NCBI GenBank assembly: GCA_028583415.1
Contig: CM053269.1
Span: forward strand, 101,432,944 to 101,496,943
Length of the DNA stretch: 64,000 bases
DNA from: Protea cynaroides
Lineage: Eukaryota > Streptophyta > Magnoliopsida > Proteales > Proteaceae
Reading direction: 5' to 3'
Under the pieces are notes generated by a model, which did not search any database, was not told where the DNA came from, and saw only the letters and a list, made by a program, of their open reading frames with translations. The first letter of the stretch is position 1, and every line of letters begins with the position of its first letter. Made by a program: the position numbers and the translations under genes. Below, piece by piece: positions 1-10,393 of this stretch.

Positions 1-713
1 AATCCACTCTTCGTGTTTGGGGTCCTATGGCTTGCTTCCTACATTCATTCAACAGTCATTCCACGGCCTAGAACCATTTATAATCCATCTAAATAGTTTT
101 CGTGCATCCTCCTATGGTTTTCCATGAAAACCTAACCATAGATGGATGGTTTGGGTTTCTCTGAGATCACATTCTCATCAATAACTACTATAAGGTCTGT
201 AGAAACTCAAAGAATTAGTATCCATACCTGAAAAGATTAATCTTTCTCTGTAACTCTTCTCCTTTTTGCTAAGTCATCCTCCTTGCCTCCTTTCTTCCTC
301 TTTTCCTTCTCCTCTCTTTCTCTCAATTCAATTAGGGTTGTGAAAGGAGTGAAAGTGGCTTAGGGACGTCCTTTAAATAGACTAGGAACATCCTAAATAA
401 GTCCCATTGAGTTTAGGAAAGGTTCCAATTGAAATTAGGAAGGTTTCTCAATTTTCGGTTCGTGCTGTTTTTCCCGAATGCCGAGGGTCGATGGGAGGGT
501 CGGACAACTCATAGACCCTGCGACCCATGGTTGAGGGTCGATGGTGAGGGTCGATGAGAGGGTCGGACCTGCCTGTTAAAAACTGCGACCCTACCCTCAT
601 TTTGACTTTTTTTGGGTAAATTTTCATATTGGGTCTTGGGTTTCTTCACACACTTGGTCCACTTTGCTCGACCATGATATGTAGACGGGTCCCGACTCGA
701 AATGTAAGGTTAG
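1..713 (-). mobile_element. LTR A, Tekay-type, minus strand, 5' part of the LTR, interrupted
   Basis: The reverse complement matches the first half of the complete LTRs at 31698 and 41096: GGGTCGA clusters, a TATTTAAA box (372-379 on plus), a purine-rich leader, and the conserved text around 'caagccataggaccccaaac'. The remaining LTR start lies at 13403-13430, beyond the inserted 12.7-kb element. The 3' half of this LTR is outside the window. Only LTR sequence is visible, so a solo LTR and a full element cannot be told apart. A splice-donor-like CAG/GTATGG (GT at 227-226, minus strand) is kept as in the other LTRs. Confidence 0.85.
709..713. repeat. Target-site duplication GTTAG, left copy
   Basis: GTTAG directly precedes the TG of the LTR at 714 and recurs directly after the CA of the matching LTR at 13397 (13398-13402). 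It proves one clean insertion into LTR A. Confidence 0.92.
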
Positions 714-1399
714 TGTAAGCACCCCATTTTTGCCGTCCCAGCTAAACAAAGCCCTGCGGGTGTGTGGACAACAAAAGGAGAAAGATGATCGGAAGTTTGG
801 ATTTTTGACTACGAATTTGAGGAAGTTTTCAATGGGTCTGTGAATTTGAGGAAGTTTTCAATGGGTCCACAGCAAGGTCATGGGTTATAATTTTGCATGG
901 ATGCATAGGTCATAGAATTATCTTCGAAATGAGACCAGAATTACTCAATTCTGATATAAAATGAAGAAGATATGACCATTTTAGTCGGATGATACAAATA
1001 AGGGAGGTTTATGAAGTTATTATAAATAATCCCAGGGGCCTTCGTGCAAATTATCCTAAGTCGGATCGTTTGAATTTCAAATCATCATATCTTAATCATC
1101 CGACATCGGATTCAGATGATCCCAAGACCATTATTCTTCATTCATGATGTTCTACAAAATGGACGTAAAAAATCCCAGGTAGAAGTCACCAGTGGGTCCC
1201 ATGCAAGCTTGCATGCAAAATTATCGCCAGAACTTCAAAGCTGCATATCTTTTCCGTTCTACATCGGATTCAGGTGATTCCAGTTCCTATATTCCTCATT
1301 TTCAATATTCTAAAAAATGAACGCAAAAAAAATTTGGAATAGAGGCCATCGGAAAATTCCATGCGGGATGACAAGTTCATTCATGTGCATAGTATTTAT

Positions 1400-1418
1400 A
1401 TATATTATATATATTATA

Positions 1419-1498
<80 letters not shown>

Positions 1499-1500
1499 GT
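1400..1500. repeat. (TA)n microsatellite in the 5' LTR
   Basis: Nearly uninterrupted TA dinucleotides from about 1430 to 1486, then GTAT repeats. The same run, of different length, is at 10322-10390 in the 3' LTR, so it has changed length since insertion. It could supply a TATA-like promoter just upstream of the purine-rich leader. Confidence 0.95.
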
Positions 1501-1551
1501 TATAAAATATATGTGTATATATGTATATAATATATATTATGATATGTAAAT

Positions 1552-2219
1552 GATAATCCAAAAGATTTTGAGAAGAAAAATGAAAGAGGGGAGAGAGAAA
1601 ACGTGAAAGAGAAGGGGATTTAGGGTTTTGAGATAATCCAAAAAGATTTTGAGAAGAAAAATGAAAGAGGGGAGAGAGAAAACGTGAAAGAGAAGGGGAT
1701 TTAGGGTTTTGAGATAATCCAAAAAGATCTTGAGAAGAAAAAGGAAAGAGGAGAGAGAGAAGGGGGAAGAAGAAAAATAATAATAATAATAATGAAAGGA
1801 GAAAGGAAGCAAATCCGGGGGGAGAAGAAAATATGGAGGGAGGTGAGATAAAAAATAATAAAAAAAAGGAAAGTGGATATTCTAAAAGAGGAAAAAGGTG
1901 GAAGAAAAAGAATAAATAAAAAGGGGGAAGAAAAAAAGAATAAGGGGGGAGATCCAAGAGAGCTAAAAAAAAAAAAATAAAAGAATAAAAAAAGAAGGAG
2001 GAACCGAGAAGGGAGAGAGAGAGAAAAGGGAGAAAAAACCGAAAAAAAAATAGAATAAGAGGGGAATCGAGAAGAGGAAAGGGAGAAGGAGAGAGAGAGA
2101 GAGAGGAGGGGAGACAAGAATCTGTAGAACAGAAAGAGAGCAGAGAAGATGAAGAAGAAGAAGAAGAAGAAGAAGAAAAGGGAGAGGGCAGCTGCGGGGA
2201 GGTGGACTGCCATTCAGGT
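1552..2219 (+). repeat. Purine-rich leader with 80-81-bp tandem repeat and splice-donor-like end
   Basis: Copies of an 80-81-bp unit start with GATAATCC at 1552, 1632 and 1713 (third partial), each containing a purine block and TTTAGGGTTTTGA. About 450 bp of almost pure A/G follows, ending in (GAA)n. Directly after, at 2211-2222, CATTCAG/GTAAGC is a strong donor-like match (GT 2218-2219), also kept at 11108-11109 in the 3' LTR. The Tekay-type LTRs here show the same order: TATA, purine leader, CAG/GT. Confidence 0.75.
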
Positions 2220-3540
2220 AAGCAGCCGCCCCCATTTTCTTTAGTTCCTTTTACTCGGTCACCCTCCATGCCTGCTACCAAACCCACTCGCACCGATTCA
2301 CTCACCCACTACCGCAAGCACCATCTCTCTGGTACCATCATCCGTAACTCAATCTTGCAACATCACTCCATAACCGATCTTTCCTAACAAACCTACATAG
2401 CCCCACCGATCCAGACCTTGCAAACCCCCATATCATGATCTGCTGTACCAAAACCCACCAATAACCCAACCAACACCTGTCCTAATACTACATGCAGTCC
2501 CATTTGTTCATCACCCTCCATCATGAACCATTAATTTTGAATTTGTTGCTCTAATTATATTTATTGTGGATGCTCTGACTATATTTATTGTGATGTTTGG
2601 ATTTAATATGAACCGTTGATGCAAATCTGATTATATTTATTGTGATCCGAATTGTTGATGCAAAGATGGTCATAGTAATTATGTTGGTAATTGATGTGAT
2701 TAAATGTGGACCATTGAACATGTGAGATGCAAGCCGTTGATCATAAATAATTTTTATGGGATTTATGCCATCGATCAAATATGATTTCGATCACATTGAT
2801 GATGATCGATTACATCAAGTCTGAGTAGTCGATCAAATATGATCTTGGTCACATTGTTGATGATCGATGCTTGATTAGTGCTCTCACATGCTTACTGCTA
2901 TATTTGGAATGCTCTCAAATACTGTATTGGATGCTTACATGCCATATTTGATGCTATATTGTTCACATGCTATATTTGGATGCTCACATCCATACACTAC
3001 TATGATTGGAATGGTCACACTGCCATAATTGGAATGATCACACTGCCATAATTGGAATAATCACATTGCCATGATTGGAATGCTACACATGCTTATTGCC
3101 ATATTTGTCTGTTACACATGCTCACATGCCATATTGGATGATTACTGCCATGTTTGGATGCACACTTACCATGTTCGTATTGATTCACATGCTCACTTGC
3201 CACCTTTGACTGATTTGTTGCTAAATTTGAATATATTTTCAACACTGCTATATTTGGAATACTACCATTGATATAGTTGGAATATTTTCATTTGCCATAT
3301 TTGTCTTGGAAAGAGAGAAAATAAAAAAAAATAGCAATTAGGGCATGATACACCCTGAAATAGGAAGAATTGAACAATTAGGGTAGGAAACCCTAAGATG
3401 GAAAGAAAACAGTAATTAGGGAAAGTGAAACCCTAAAAATGGAAAAATAGCAATTGGGGTAGAAAACCCTAAAAATGAAAATCACAATGAAAAGGGATAG
3501 GAAACCCTAAAAAACCTAAAAATGGAAACAATAAAAATAG

Positions 3541-3768
3541 TAGGAATTTATGTCTCATCCCTAGATCCTATTCACAAAAATGGAAGGAATTTGGTACACA
3601 TCCCAAATAAAAATGGTAGGAATTTAGGTCTCATCCCTAGATCCTATTGACAAAATTAGAAATAATTTGGTACACATCCCAAATAAAAATGGTAGGAATT
3701 TAGGTCTCATCCCTAGATCCTATTGAAAAAAAAATGGAAGGATTTGGTACACATTCCAAATCCGACTC
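3541..3768. repeat. 76-bp tandem repeat, three copies
   Basis: Units beginning TAGGAATTTA at 3541, 3617 and 3693 share 'GGTCTCATCCCTAGATCCTA' and 'TTGGTACACATCCCAAA'. The third runs into unique sequence. The same array is in the 3' LTR near 12433-12660. No coding function is suggested. Confidence 0.88.
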
Positions 3769-4506
3769 TCACAAATTTTCGAACTACATCGTACCTGATT
3801 TCTAGGGCACACCCTAGAATACGTAGGCAATTTGGGAATCCCAAATATGGTACAAAGCCACCCATCAACCATACATCCAGCATAAACTTCAACTTGAACA
3901 AAAAAGAATCTAATTGAAGCAAATGCATAAATCACTTCCATAATCATTAATCACAAAACCCCTTTTCGAACTACGTTTTTGGACTTGATTTCCAGGATTG
4001 GAATACGTAGGCAGTTTGAGATGTCTTACACATCTCAGATTCAGTCCAAGACCGAACCATCTTTGGTCCGGTTCACTGTATAATATTGTACATTACATTT
4101 GCTTGTTTATTTATTTTAAAACATGATTGGCTGAACCCTAGGTTAGAATAACTTAGCAACTTGGTTTAGGACATCCCCCATTGAACCCTAGTCATCCAGT
4201 TGACCAAGCACAGTCAAAATTAAAATTTAAGGAAAGTTTAGGAGGCCGATATTGATTGGGCGGTTTGGGTGCCTAACACCTTCCCATAACCGTACCCTGA
4301 ATACTTACCCGATCCCTTGCAGACCAAAGAACCGATACTTTGGGTCACGAGTCAATAGAAGTCTTACCTTAGGGTGAGGCTACATTTTTAGAGGTCCTAG
4401 ACCTTAATCTAGGTGGCGACTCCAACAGAACAAATCGATCTTCATCGATACGGATACACATTTCCATCCCGAGGAGGATCACGTCGATTTTCCATTGTCC
4501 TCACAG

Positions 4507-4524
4507 TGGCGACTCCACTGGGGA
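4507..4524 (+). other. Primer-binding-site candidate, one base after the LTR
   Basis: TGGCGACTCCACTGGGGA follows the LTR end (CA at 4505) after one base. The position and the leading TGG are as expected for a tRNA primer site. From memory, TGGCGACTC-type sites (tRNA-Arg) are known in Tat/Ogre-lineage elements, so this points to that lineage. It differs from the TGGTATC.GAGC sites of the Tekay-type elements in this window. Confidence 0.7.
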
Positions 4525-5567
4525 TGAATATTCAGACTCCTAGGATACTTTCCTTATATTGATTTTCTTGACATTTGATGCTAGATCTAGGGTACTATAT
4601 TTATTGTTTGTACATATTGTTTTGGGGGGAATGGGTTCAGTCACACTTTCGTGCGAGTAGCCGAACCGGGTCCCATGCATGTGGGGCAGCCCGCTAGGCG
4701 AAACACACAGCCTTGGCCTGTACTTTGTGAGACCACGATCGGCGAGCAACCTCTAACGAGCGTTTCTTGGGTCCACCTGGGAATGCGTTATGCTACTTCA
4801 CGTCGCTTGGATCCTTGCAACATAGTATATAAAAGGATTGGGGGCCCATTATTCATCGAGCATTCGGTGATAGGTTACCCCATCCTCGTCAAGGTGGCCT
4901 TTTCTGTCGTAACCTAGTTTGAGCCACATGTATGTTATTTTGGTCCATCTTTGAACCAACATGGTAAAATCTACTCGATCATAATATTTACATCTGAGAC
5001 GTCGAAGTTCTGCCCGTTTTTGTCCTTGACTTGTCAACATGTTTGGATCCACGCTTGAGTATTCTTGTCTCTCACTTATTGGGAGCGTCACGTATACCCG
5101 CATACACATTAGTGTGGGCGGTCTGTACACGCCCTCCATCGTACAAAGCTCATTGTATTGACCGTTCAATATTGATACATCAATCTCAAAAATGATCGGA
5201 AAATCTTCGTCACGGTATAGATACTATGATCAAGTAGAAATTTACCGATTTTTTCAATCATGAACCGCTTTTGTCATCCTTCATGAAAACTACAAATAAG
5301 CATATCCGTTTCAATTTCTTGAAATTTGATGAACCACATGGTCGAACCTTGGTGCTACAATGGTCCATTCAAAATCTTGAGGCCCCAAGACCAATCATGG
5401 GGTTATTCAAATACAAATAAATTGTTACAGATGATGTCTAATGGTCGATTTTCATGAATGAGCTAATTTTGTTTGGTCGAGTCAGCTTGTATGTGTATGT
5501 GCATCCTTCTCGTGTCCAGTCACTTCTGAGTCTTAACCTTCGTTCATTGTTTATATAAAAATTAAAT

Positions 5568-5583
5568 AAAAAAAAAAAAAAAA

Positions 5584-5622
<39 letters not shown>

Positions 5623-5665
5623 AAAAAAATAAAAAAAAAAAAAAACAAAAAAAGAAAAGAAAGAA
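5568..5665. repeat. A-rich low-complexity tract
   Basis: Roughly 90 bp of nearly pure A with scattered C, T and G. A second one lies at 7167-7280. Neither is preceded by a LINE/SINE-like body that I can recognise. Length may be unreliable in assembly. Confidence 0.9.
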
Positions 5666-7166
5666 AGGTTGAACTAGGGAGGATATAATTGTCTAGACTT
5701 AAGAGAACACCTGAGTGTGTAGAGAAAGCATCCACTCTTATTACATCCTCTCATAAGAAGGTCTCATCATCACCGGTTCATGTCTCGGTTCATGTTCATA
5801 AGGAAGACTTTTGTACCTCAAAGTGTTGGAATGGTTGAAAGACAGTATATTGAGAGCCCAAATATTGCAGAGCGGAATTGAAATTCCAAGATCGAAGTTA
5901 AGGAATCCAAGAGATTAAAAAGCTGAATCATAGATTCTGAGAGATTACATTTTTCTTTCCCATGTTAGCATACCTGCCAAATTTAAATGGAAAAACTAAG
6001 ATTGGAAAGCATTTCGTCCACCCGATTGAGCCACTTTGACTGAAGGAGTTGGTTTTTGACTCCCAAATTACTTTCATCAACCAAGGTGACCATAACTCAA
6101 AGGAGTAGCCCTCGAACCTTTAAGAATGGTCCACCCACCTCCCAAAATCCAAGATTAAAAGGAGGACCATGTGGTCAATGGTAACCCAAAATTAAGGTAC
6201 CTGGAAATGAACTTCATGTACACCCTAAACTGGGGTACAACCAAACTGTCAGTGTACCCTAAATTGGAGCACAACAAAAATATCAGTGCACCCTAAACTG
6301 GGGCATAATTAAAATGTTAATGGATTCAAAGTGGGGCAAACCAAAAAGCCGAAGGACCAGCTGGGGTGTAGGTCAGAGTTTCGTGACATCAAAACTGGGG
6401 CATAAGATTGGGATACATCAAACCAAATTGAGGCATTGGCCAGGTGAATGTCAAACCCGAATTGGGGCATAAATCAAAATGGTAATAGACCCAAGAGGGG
6501 TTTATCTCAAGATGGAAAGGATCAAACACATGTCGATAGATAGGCGTAATGAGCCTTACTAGCGAAAGTCTGACGGAGATTCGGTCCTACAACCAATCAT
6601 AAGTTGGCGTCAATGATGTCGTATCCAATTGGGGTAACTCGGTGAATTACTTGTCTAAACTGGCTACCATTGGTATCTGATAGGTCATCTATGTTTGGGC
6701 TTAAGTTCGATGTGTCTGTAGACGGTCCAGTCCTAAATGCTCTGAAAAAAAATGAACAATAATCATCTCATTTGAGACATCAACAACAGTGCTTTACTAC
6801 TTCCAATCCATTCCTTCCCAGTTTGATATTTCTTCCTCTTCCATGTCCGTTGCTAATTCTAACTTTGATGACGATTGAGATGAAGGGCCACAACCTGAAC
6901 TTCTACTCCATTGGCCTTTAGAGAAATGAAAGCTCAACACACATGTGAAAGTTATAGATGATTAAGTTGAAATCATGCAAGCATTCTCAAAGATACAAGT
7001 TGGTACATCAAAATATCATCCCATTTGATCAATTTATAGAAAGAATTTTTTATGGGATATTTCTACAAACAAGGACCATTCAAATGATTAAGTCTTTTAC
7101 AAGTGCATGAAGTCTATAGACATAAAACATGCTACGGATCAACCTCAAAGTCAAAGATGAGCTCAG

Positions 7167-7220
<54 letters not shown>

Positions 7221-7280
7221 AAAAAAAAAAAAAAAAAATGAAAAAAAAAAAAAAAAAAAGAAAAAAAGAAAAAAGAAAGA
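7167..7280. repeat. A-rich tract with scattered G
   Basis: About 110 bp of A with occasional G. It generates false poly-Lys and poly-Phe open frames on the two strands. No gene is supported. Confidence 0.9.
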
Positions 7281-8892
7281 GCTATACAAAATAATGAGGT
7301 TGATTAGCATACTACATTGGAACAATGATGGTGGACAAGTTCAACTACGATGCATAGACATGGAGCAACTACGTTGAAACACTAATGATGAGTGAGTTCG
7401 ATTACAAGGCATGTACATGGGGCAACTCCTTTGGAGCCCTACTGATGGACGAGTTCAGTTATAGAGCAATAAGACAATTGGTTTTCGTACAATGACATAT
7501 AAACACCATTTCTTAGAACCTGATTGGAGAGCTGATCATTTGTCGTGATTCACATTGTGTGTTGAGCTGGATTTTTTATTTTGGTCACTACATCCCGCCC
7601 ATACAGGGGGTGGTCTCATCACTTTGTTGTCATCAGAGGTTTTTTTCTTTTCGGCTAAAGACTCTCTCTCCCGTTCATCAATCCGACGGTCTTCCACAGA
7701 GTCTACATTACATGCCCTTACTTCAAATGTCACAAAATTTTATGGTATTGTTTCTTGTGAACATATAGTCTTGTTATGCATAAATATTGTTCAATAAATC
7801 TGACTGGAATATCTATCTGTCGTTCATCATTTCGACGGCGTCCAAAAATTCCATAGTCCTTTTTTGCTAGCCGATAAAATGGCATCGCCTAGTGGAGATC
7901 AAGCCATTCTACATAAACAACCAAACACTCTCCCAATGGCAGACCCATTGGACAGTTTCTTATCTGTCCATCTGGACCTTCATCGTCATACTTGTATACA
8001 AACTTAAAGGATTTGGGCCCAAACATGGTTACAACTAATTCAGCATCTGAGCATAGCTTGTTGAAACTTGTTTTCTATCTGAGTAATACCGAGAAGAGAA
8101 AGCATTCTTTGACATTTTTTCTAAAGATTAGTGTAGGGTTGCATCTCCTTAAGGTTATTTCTAGTGATGACTCAAAAGTCATCTGCCTATCAATATGTGC
8201 AAACTTGAACTAAGACACTGGGGCAAAATCACCCATTTATCCAAACATCATGAGTTTAGTTGAGCCCTCTGTTTGAAACTCTAGCTGAGTTCATTTGAAT
8301 GTAAGAGAAATATGACTCATACAAATTTGAAAAAAAAAAGAAATAAAATTGAGTCATTGTCATCATTTGCCCCTCATTAAAAAGACCTGATTTCCCTTTT
8401 GATCAAAGTGAAACCCATATAAATTTGGCAGGAATGCAGAACATATCAAAATTGTCTGTTAAAGAAAAGAAACATGTTTCTCTCGGTCTAGATTAAGTCA
8501 AGTCAAGGAAAGTCGATCAAATCATGATCTCTAGTTCTTCTTGGATTTCGAGCAATGTTAGTGGACAAAGTGCAGATGTTGAGTCCCATTGTGGCTACCT
8601 CAATATTTATGGAAAGTTCAACCCATTTTGGGAGTGAAGAAAGATGAAGAAAGGAATTGAAAAGAACAAGAAAAAGAAAAAGAGAAATGAAAAAAAAAAA
8701 AAAAGGTGAAAGTATAGAGAAGAAAGAAGACTGAATGAAAGCAGAATTAGAATGGAAAAGAGAACAAGATGCAAGCAAAGAGAAAAAAGAAAGAAAGATC
8801 ATGGAAAGAGAGAAAAAGAACCAGCCCGAATTACACGGAACCTGATTCTGGAGGGATGGAAATCCCAAAGGATACGTAGGCAATTTGGGACA

Positions 8893-8970
8893 CCCCAAAT
8901 TCAGTCCAAAGGCTACACATCCAAAGGCTACACATCCAAAGGCTACATAGCCAAAGGCTATACATTCAGA
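8893..8970. repeat. 15-bp tandem repeat, about five copies
   Basis: Units of the form CCAAAGGCTACACAT repeat in tandem and degrade to 'tcagaggttacaaa'. They follow a phrase (tacgtaggcaatttggga) also present in the LTR near 3820. Confidence 0.85.
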
Positions 8971-8996
8971 GGTTACAAATTCAGAGCACAAAGCAC

Positions 8997-9298
8997 AGTT
9001 ACAGTTACATCACGAGCGGTCTTGAGCCAAAGTCACAGACCTGATGAGGTCGCTACTCAAGAAGCTTGATAGTTACAGTTACATCACGAGCGGTCTTGAG
9101 CCAAAGTCACGGACCTGATGAGGTCGCTACTCAAGAAGCTTGACAGTTACAGTTACATCATGAGCGGTCTTGAGCTAAAGTCACAGACCCGATGGGGTCG
9201 CTACTCAAGGAGCTTGACATCTATAGTTACACCATGAGCGGTCTTGAGCCAAAGTCACAGACCTGATAAGGTCGCTACTCAAGGTGCTTGACATCTAC
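8997..9298. repeat. 73-74-bp tandem repeat, four copies
   Basis: Units start near 8998, 9071, 9145 and 9219. Each holds GAGCGGTCTTGAGCCAAAGT and GAGGTCGCTACTCAAG-like text, with a few substitutions between copies. The repeats are head to tail without unique spacers, so this is not a CRISPR array. They end about 150 bp before the polypurine tract. Confidence 0.92.
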
Positions 9299-9449
9299 AT
9301 TTTTTTGTTGTACAGTGTAAAAAAAAAAAAAAAAAAAAAAAGATTATAGGATCAATTAAAGGGAACAATGTTATAATCCAGATCAAGTGCAGAATAATGC
9401 AAAAATGGGTCACTTTTGTCTTCGGTCTCAATTGCCCACAATCTCGGCC

Positions 9450-9462
9450 GAAGAGGGGAATC
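9450..9462 (+). other. Polypurine tract before the LARD 3' LTR
   Basis: GAAGAGGGGAATC directly abuts the TGTAAGC start of the 3' LTR. This is the usual plus-strand priming position. Confidence 0.75.
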
Positions 9463-10320
9463 TGTAAGCACCCCATTTTTGCCGTCCCAGCTAAACAAAG
9501 CCCTGCGGGTGTGTGGACAACAAAAGGAGAAAGATGATCGGAAGTTTGGATTTTTGACTGCGAATTTGAGGAAGTTTTCAATGGGTCTGTGAATTTGAGG
9601 AAGTTTTCAATGGGTCCACAGCAAGGTCATGGGTTATAATTTTGCATGGATGCATAGGTCATAGAATTATCTTCGAAATGAGACCAGAATTGCTCAATTC
9701 TGATATCAAATGAAGAAGATATGACCATTTTAGTCGGATGATACAAATAAGGGAGGTTTATGAAGTTATTATAAATAATCCCAGGGGCCTTCGTGCAAAT
9801 TATCCTAAGTCGGATCGTTTGAATTTCAAATCATCATATCTTAATCATCCGACATCGGATTCAGATGATCCCAAGACCATTATTCTTCATTCATGATGTT
9901 CTATAAAATGGACGTAAAAAATCCCGGGTAGAAGTCACCAGTGGGTCCCATGCAAGCTTGCATGCAAAATTATCGCCAGAACTTCAAAGCTGCATATCTT
10001 TTCCGTTCTACATCGGATTCAGGTGATTCCAGTTCCTATATTCCTCATTTTCAATGTTCTACAAAATGAACGCAAAAAAAAATTTGGAATAGAGGCCATC
10101 AGAAAATTCCATGCGGGATGACAGCGGAAATGACCCATGAAATGATAAGGAGAGAAAACCCAGTTAATTCCAATCAATCCAGTCAACTCAGTTCAAGCCA
10201 GTTTTGGTCCAACCTAGCTCAACCCATATCAGTTTAGCTCAGTCAACCTAAGTCGGTCTCAACCCGTTTCGAACCGGTTCATTCACGTGCATAGTATTTA
10301 TATATATTATATATATTATA

Positions 10321-10393
<73 letters not shown>

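Larger units (their letters stand above)
714..4505 (+). repeat. 5' LTR of the LARD-like element
   Basis: 3,792 bp from TGTAAGC to CCTCACA. It aligns over its whole length with 9463-13397. It lacks about 150 bp present at 10124-10275 in the 3' LTR. Internally it holds a (TA)n run, an 80-bp tandem repeat, a purine-rich tract, gene-free AT-rich sequence with repeated 'CACATGC..ATATTTGGA' phrases (2880-3300), ACCCTAA-containing phrases (3340-3520) and a 76-bp tandem repeat. Confidence 0.92.
4525..9462 (+). mobile_element. LARD interior, no recognisable coding domain
   Basis: About 4.9 kb with no gag, PR, RT, RNase H or IN motif in any frame. It holds two A-rich tracts (5568-5665 and 7167-7280), a stretch of repeated 'accctaaattgggg' phrases (6220-6480), short A/G-rich DNA (8640-8820), and two direct-repeat arrays before the PPT. 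Stops are frequent outside the low-complexity runs. Any packaging or dimerisation signals would be here, but I cannot identify them. Confidence 0.8.

Noticed and set aside
1421..2305. 294-codon Ser/Phe/Leu-rich minus-strand frame in the LARD LTR, repeated near 10316-11125
   Set aside because: It is the complement of the purine-rich leader and (TA)n run; conserved only because the two LTRs are copies.
3340..3530. ACCCTAA-like phrases suggesting an interstitial telomere
   Set aside because: The phrases are spaced irregularly in AT-rich LTR sequence and do not form (TTTAGGG)n tandem arrays.
4651..4917. 88-codon plus-strand frame near the LARD PBS, with an opposite 106-codon frame at 4849-5169
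   Set aside because: Not shared with any recognised domain and not extended by homology. Length is within chance expectation for this interior.
5568..5665. Poly-A tail of a LINE or SINE
   Set aside because: No target duplication or upstream LINE/SINE body could be recognised; it is only an A-rich tract.
7103..7377. Poly-Lys (plus) and poly-Phe (minus) frames
   Set aside because: Caused by the A-rich tract at 7167-7280.
8997..9298. CRISPR-like direct repeats
   Set aside because: The 73-74-bp units are contiguous, with no spacers, inside a plant retroelement.
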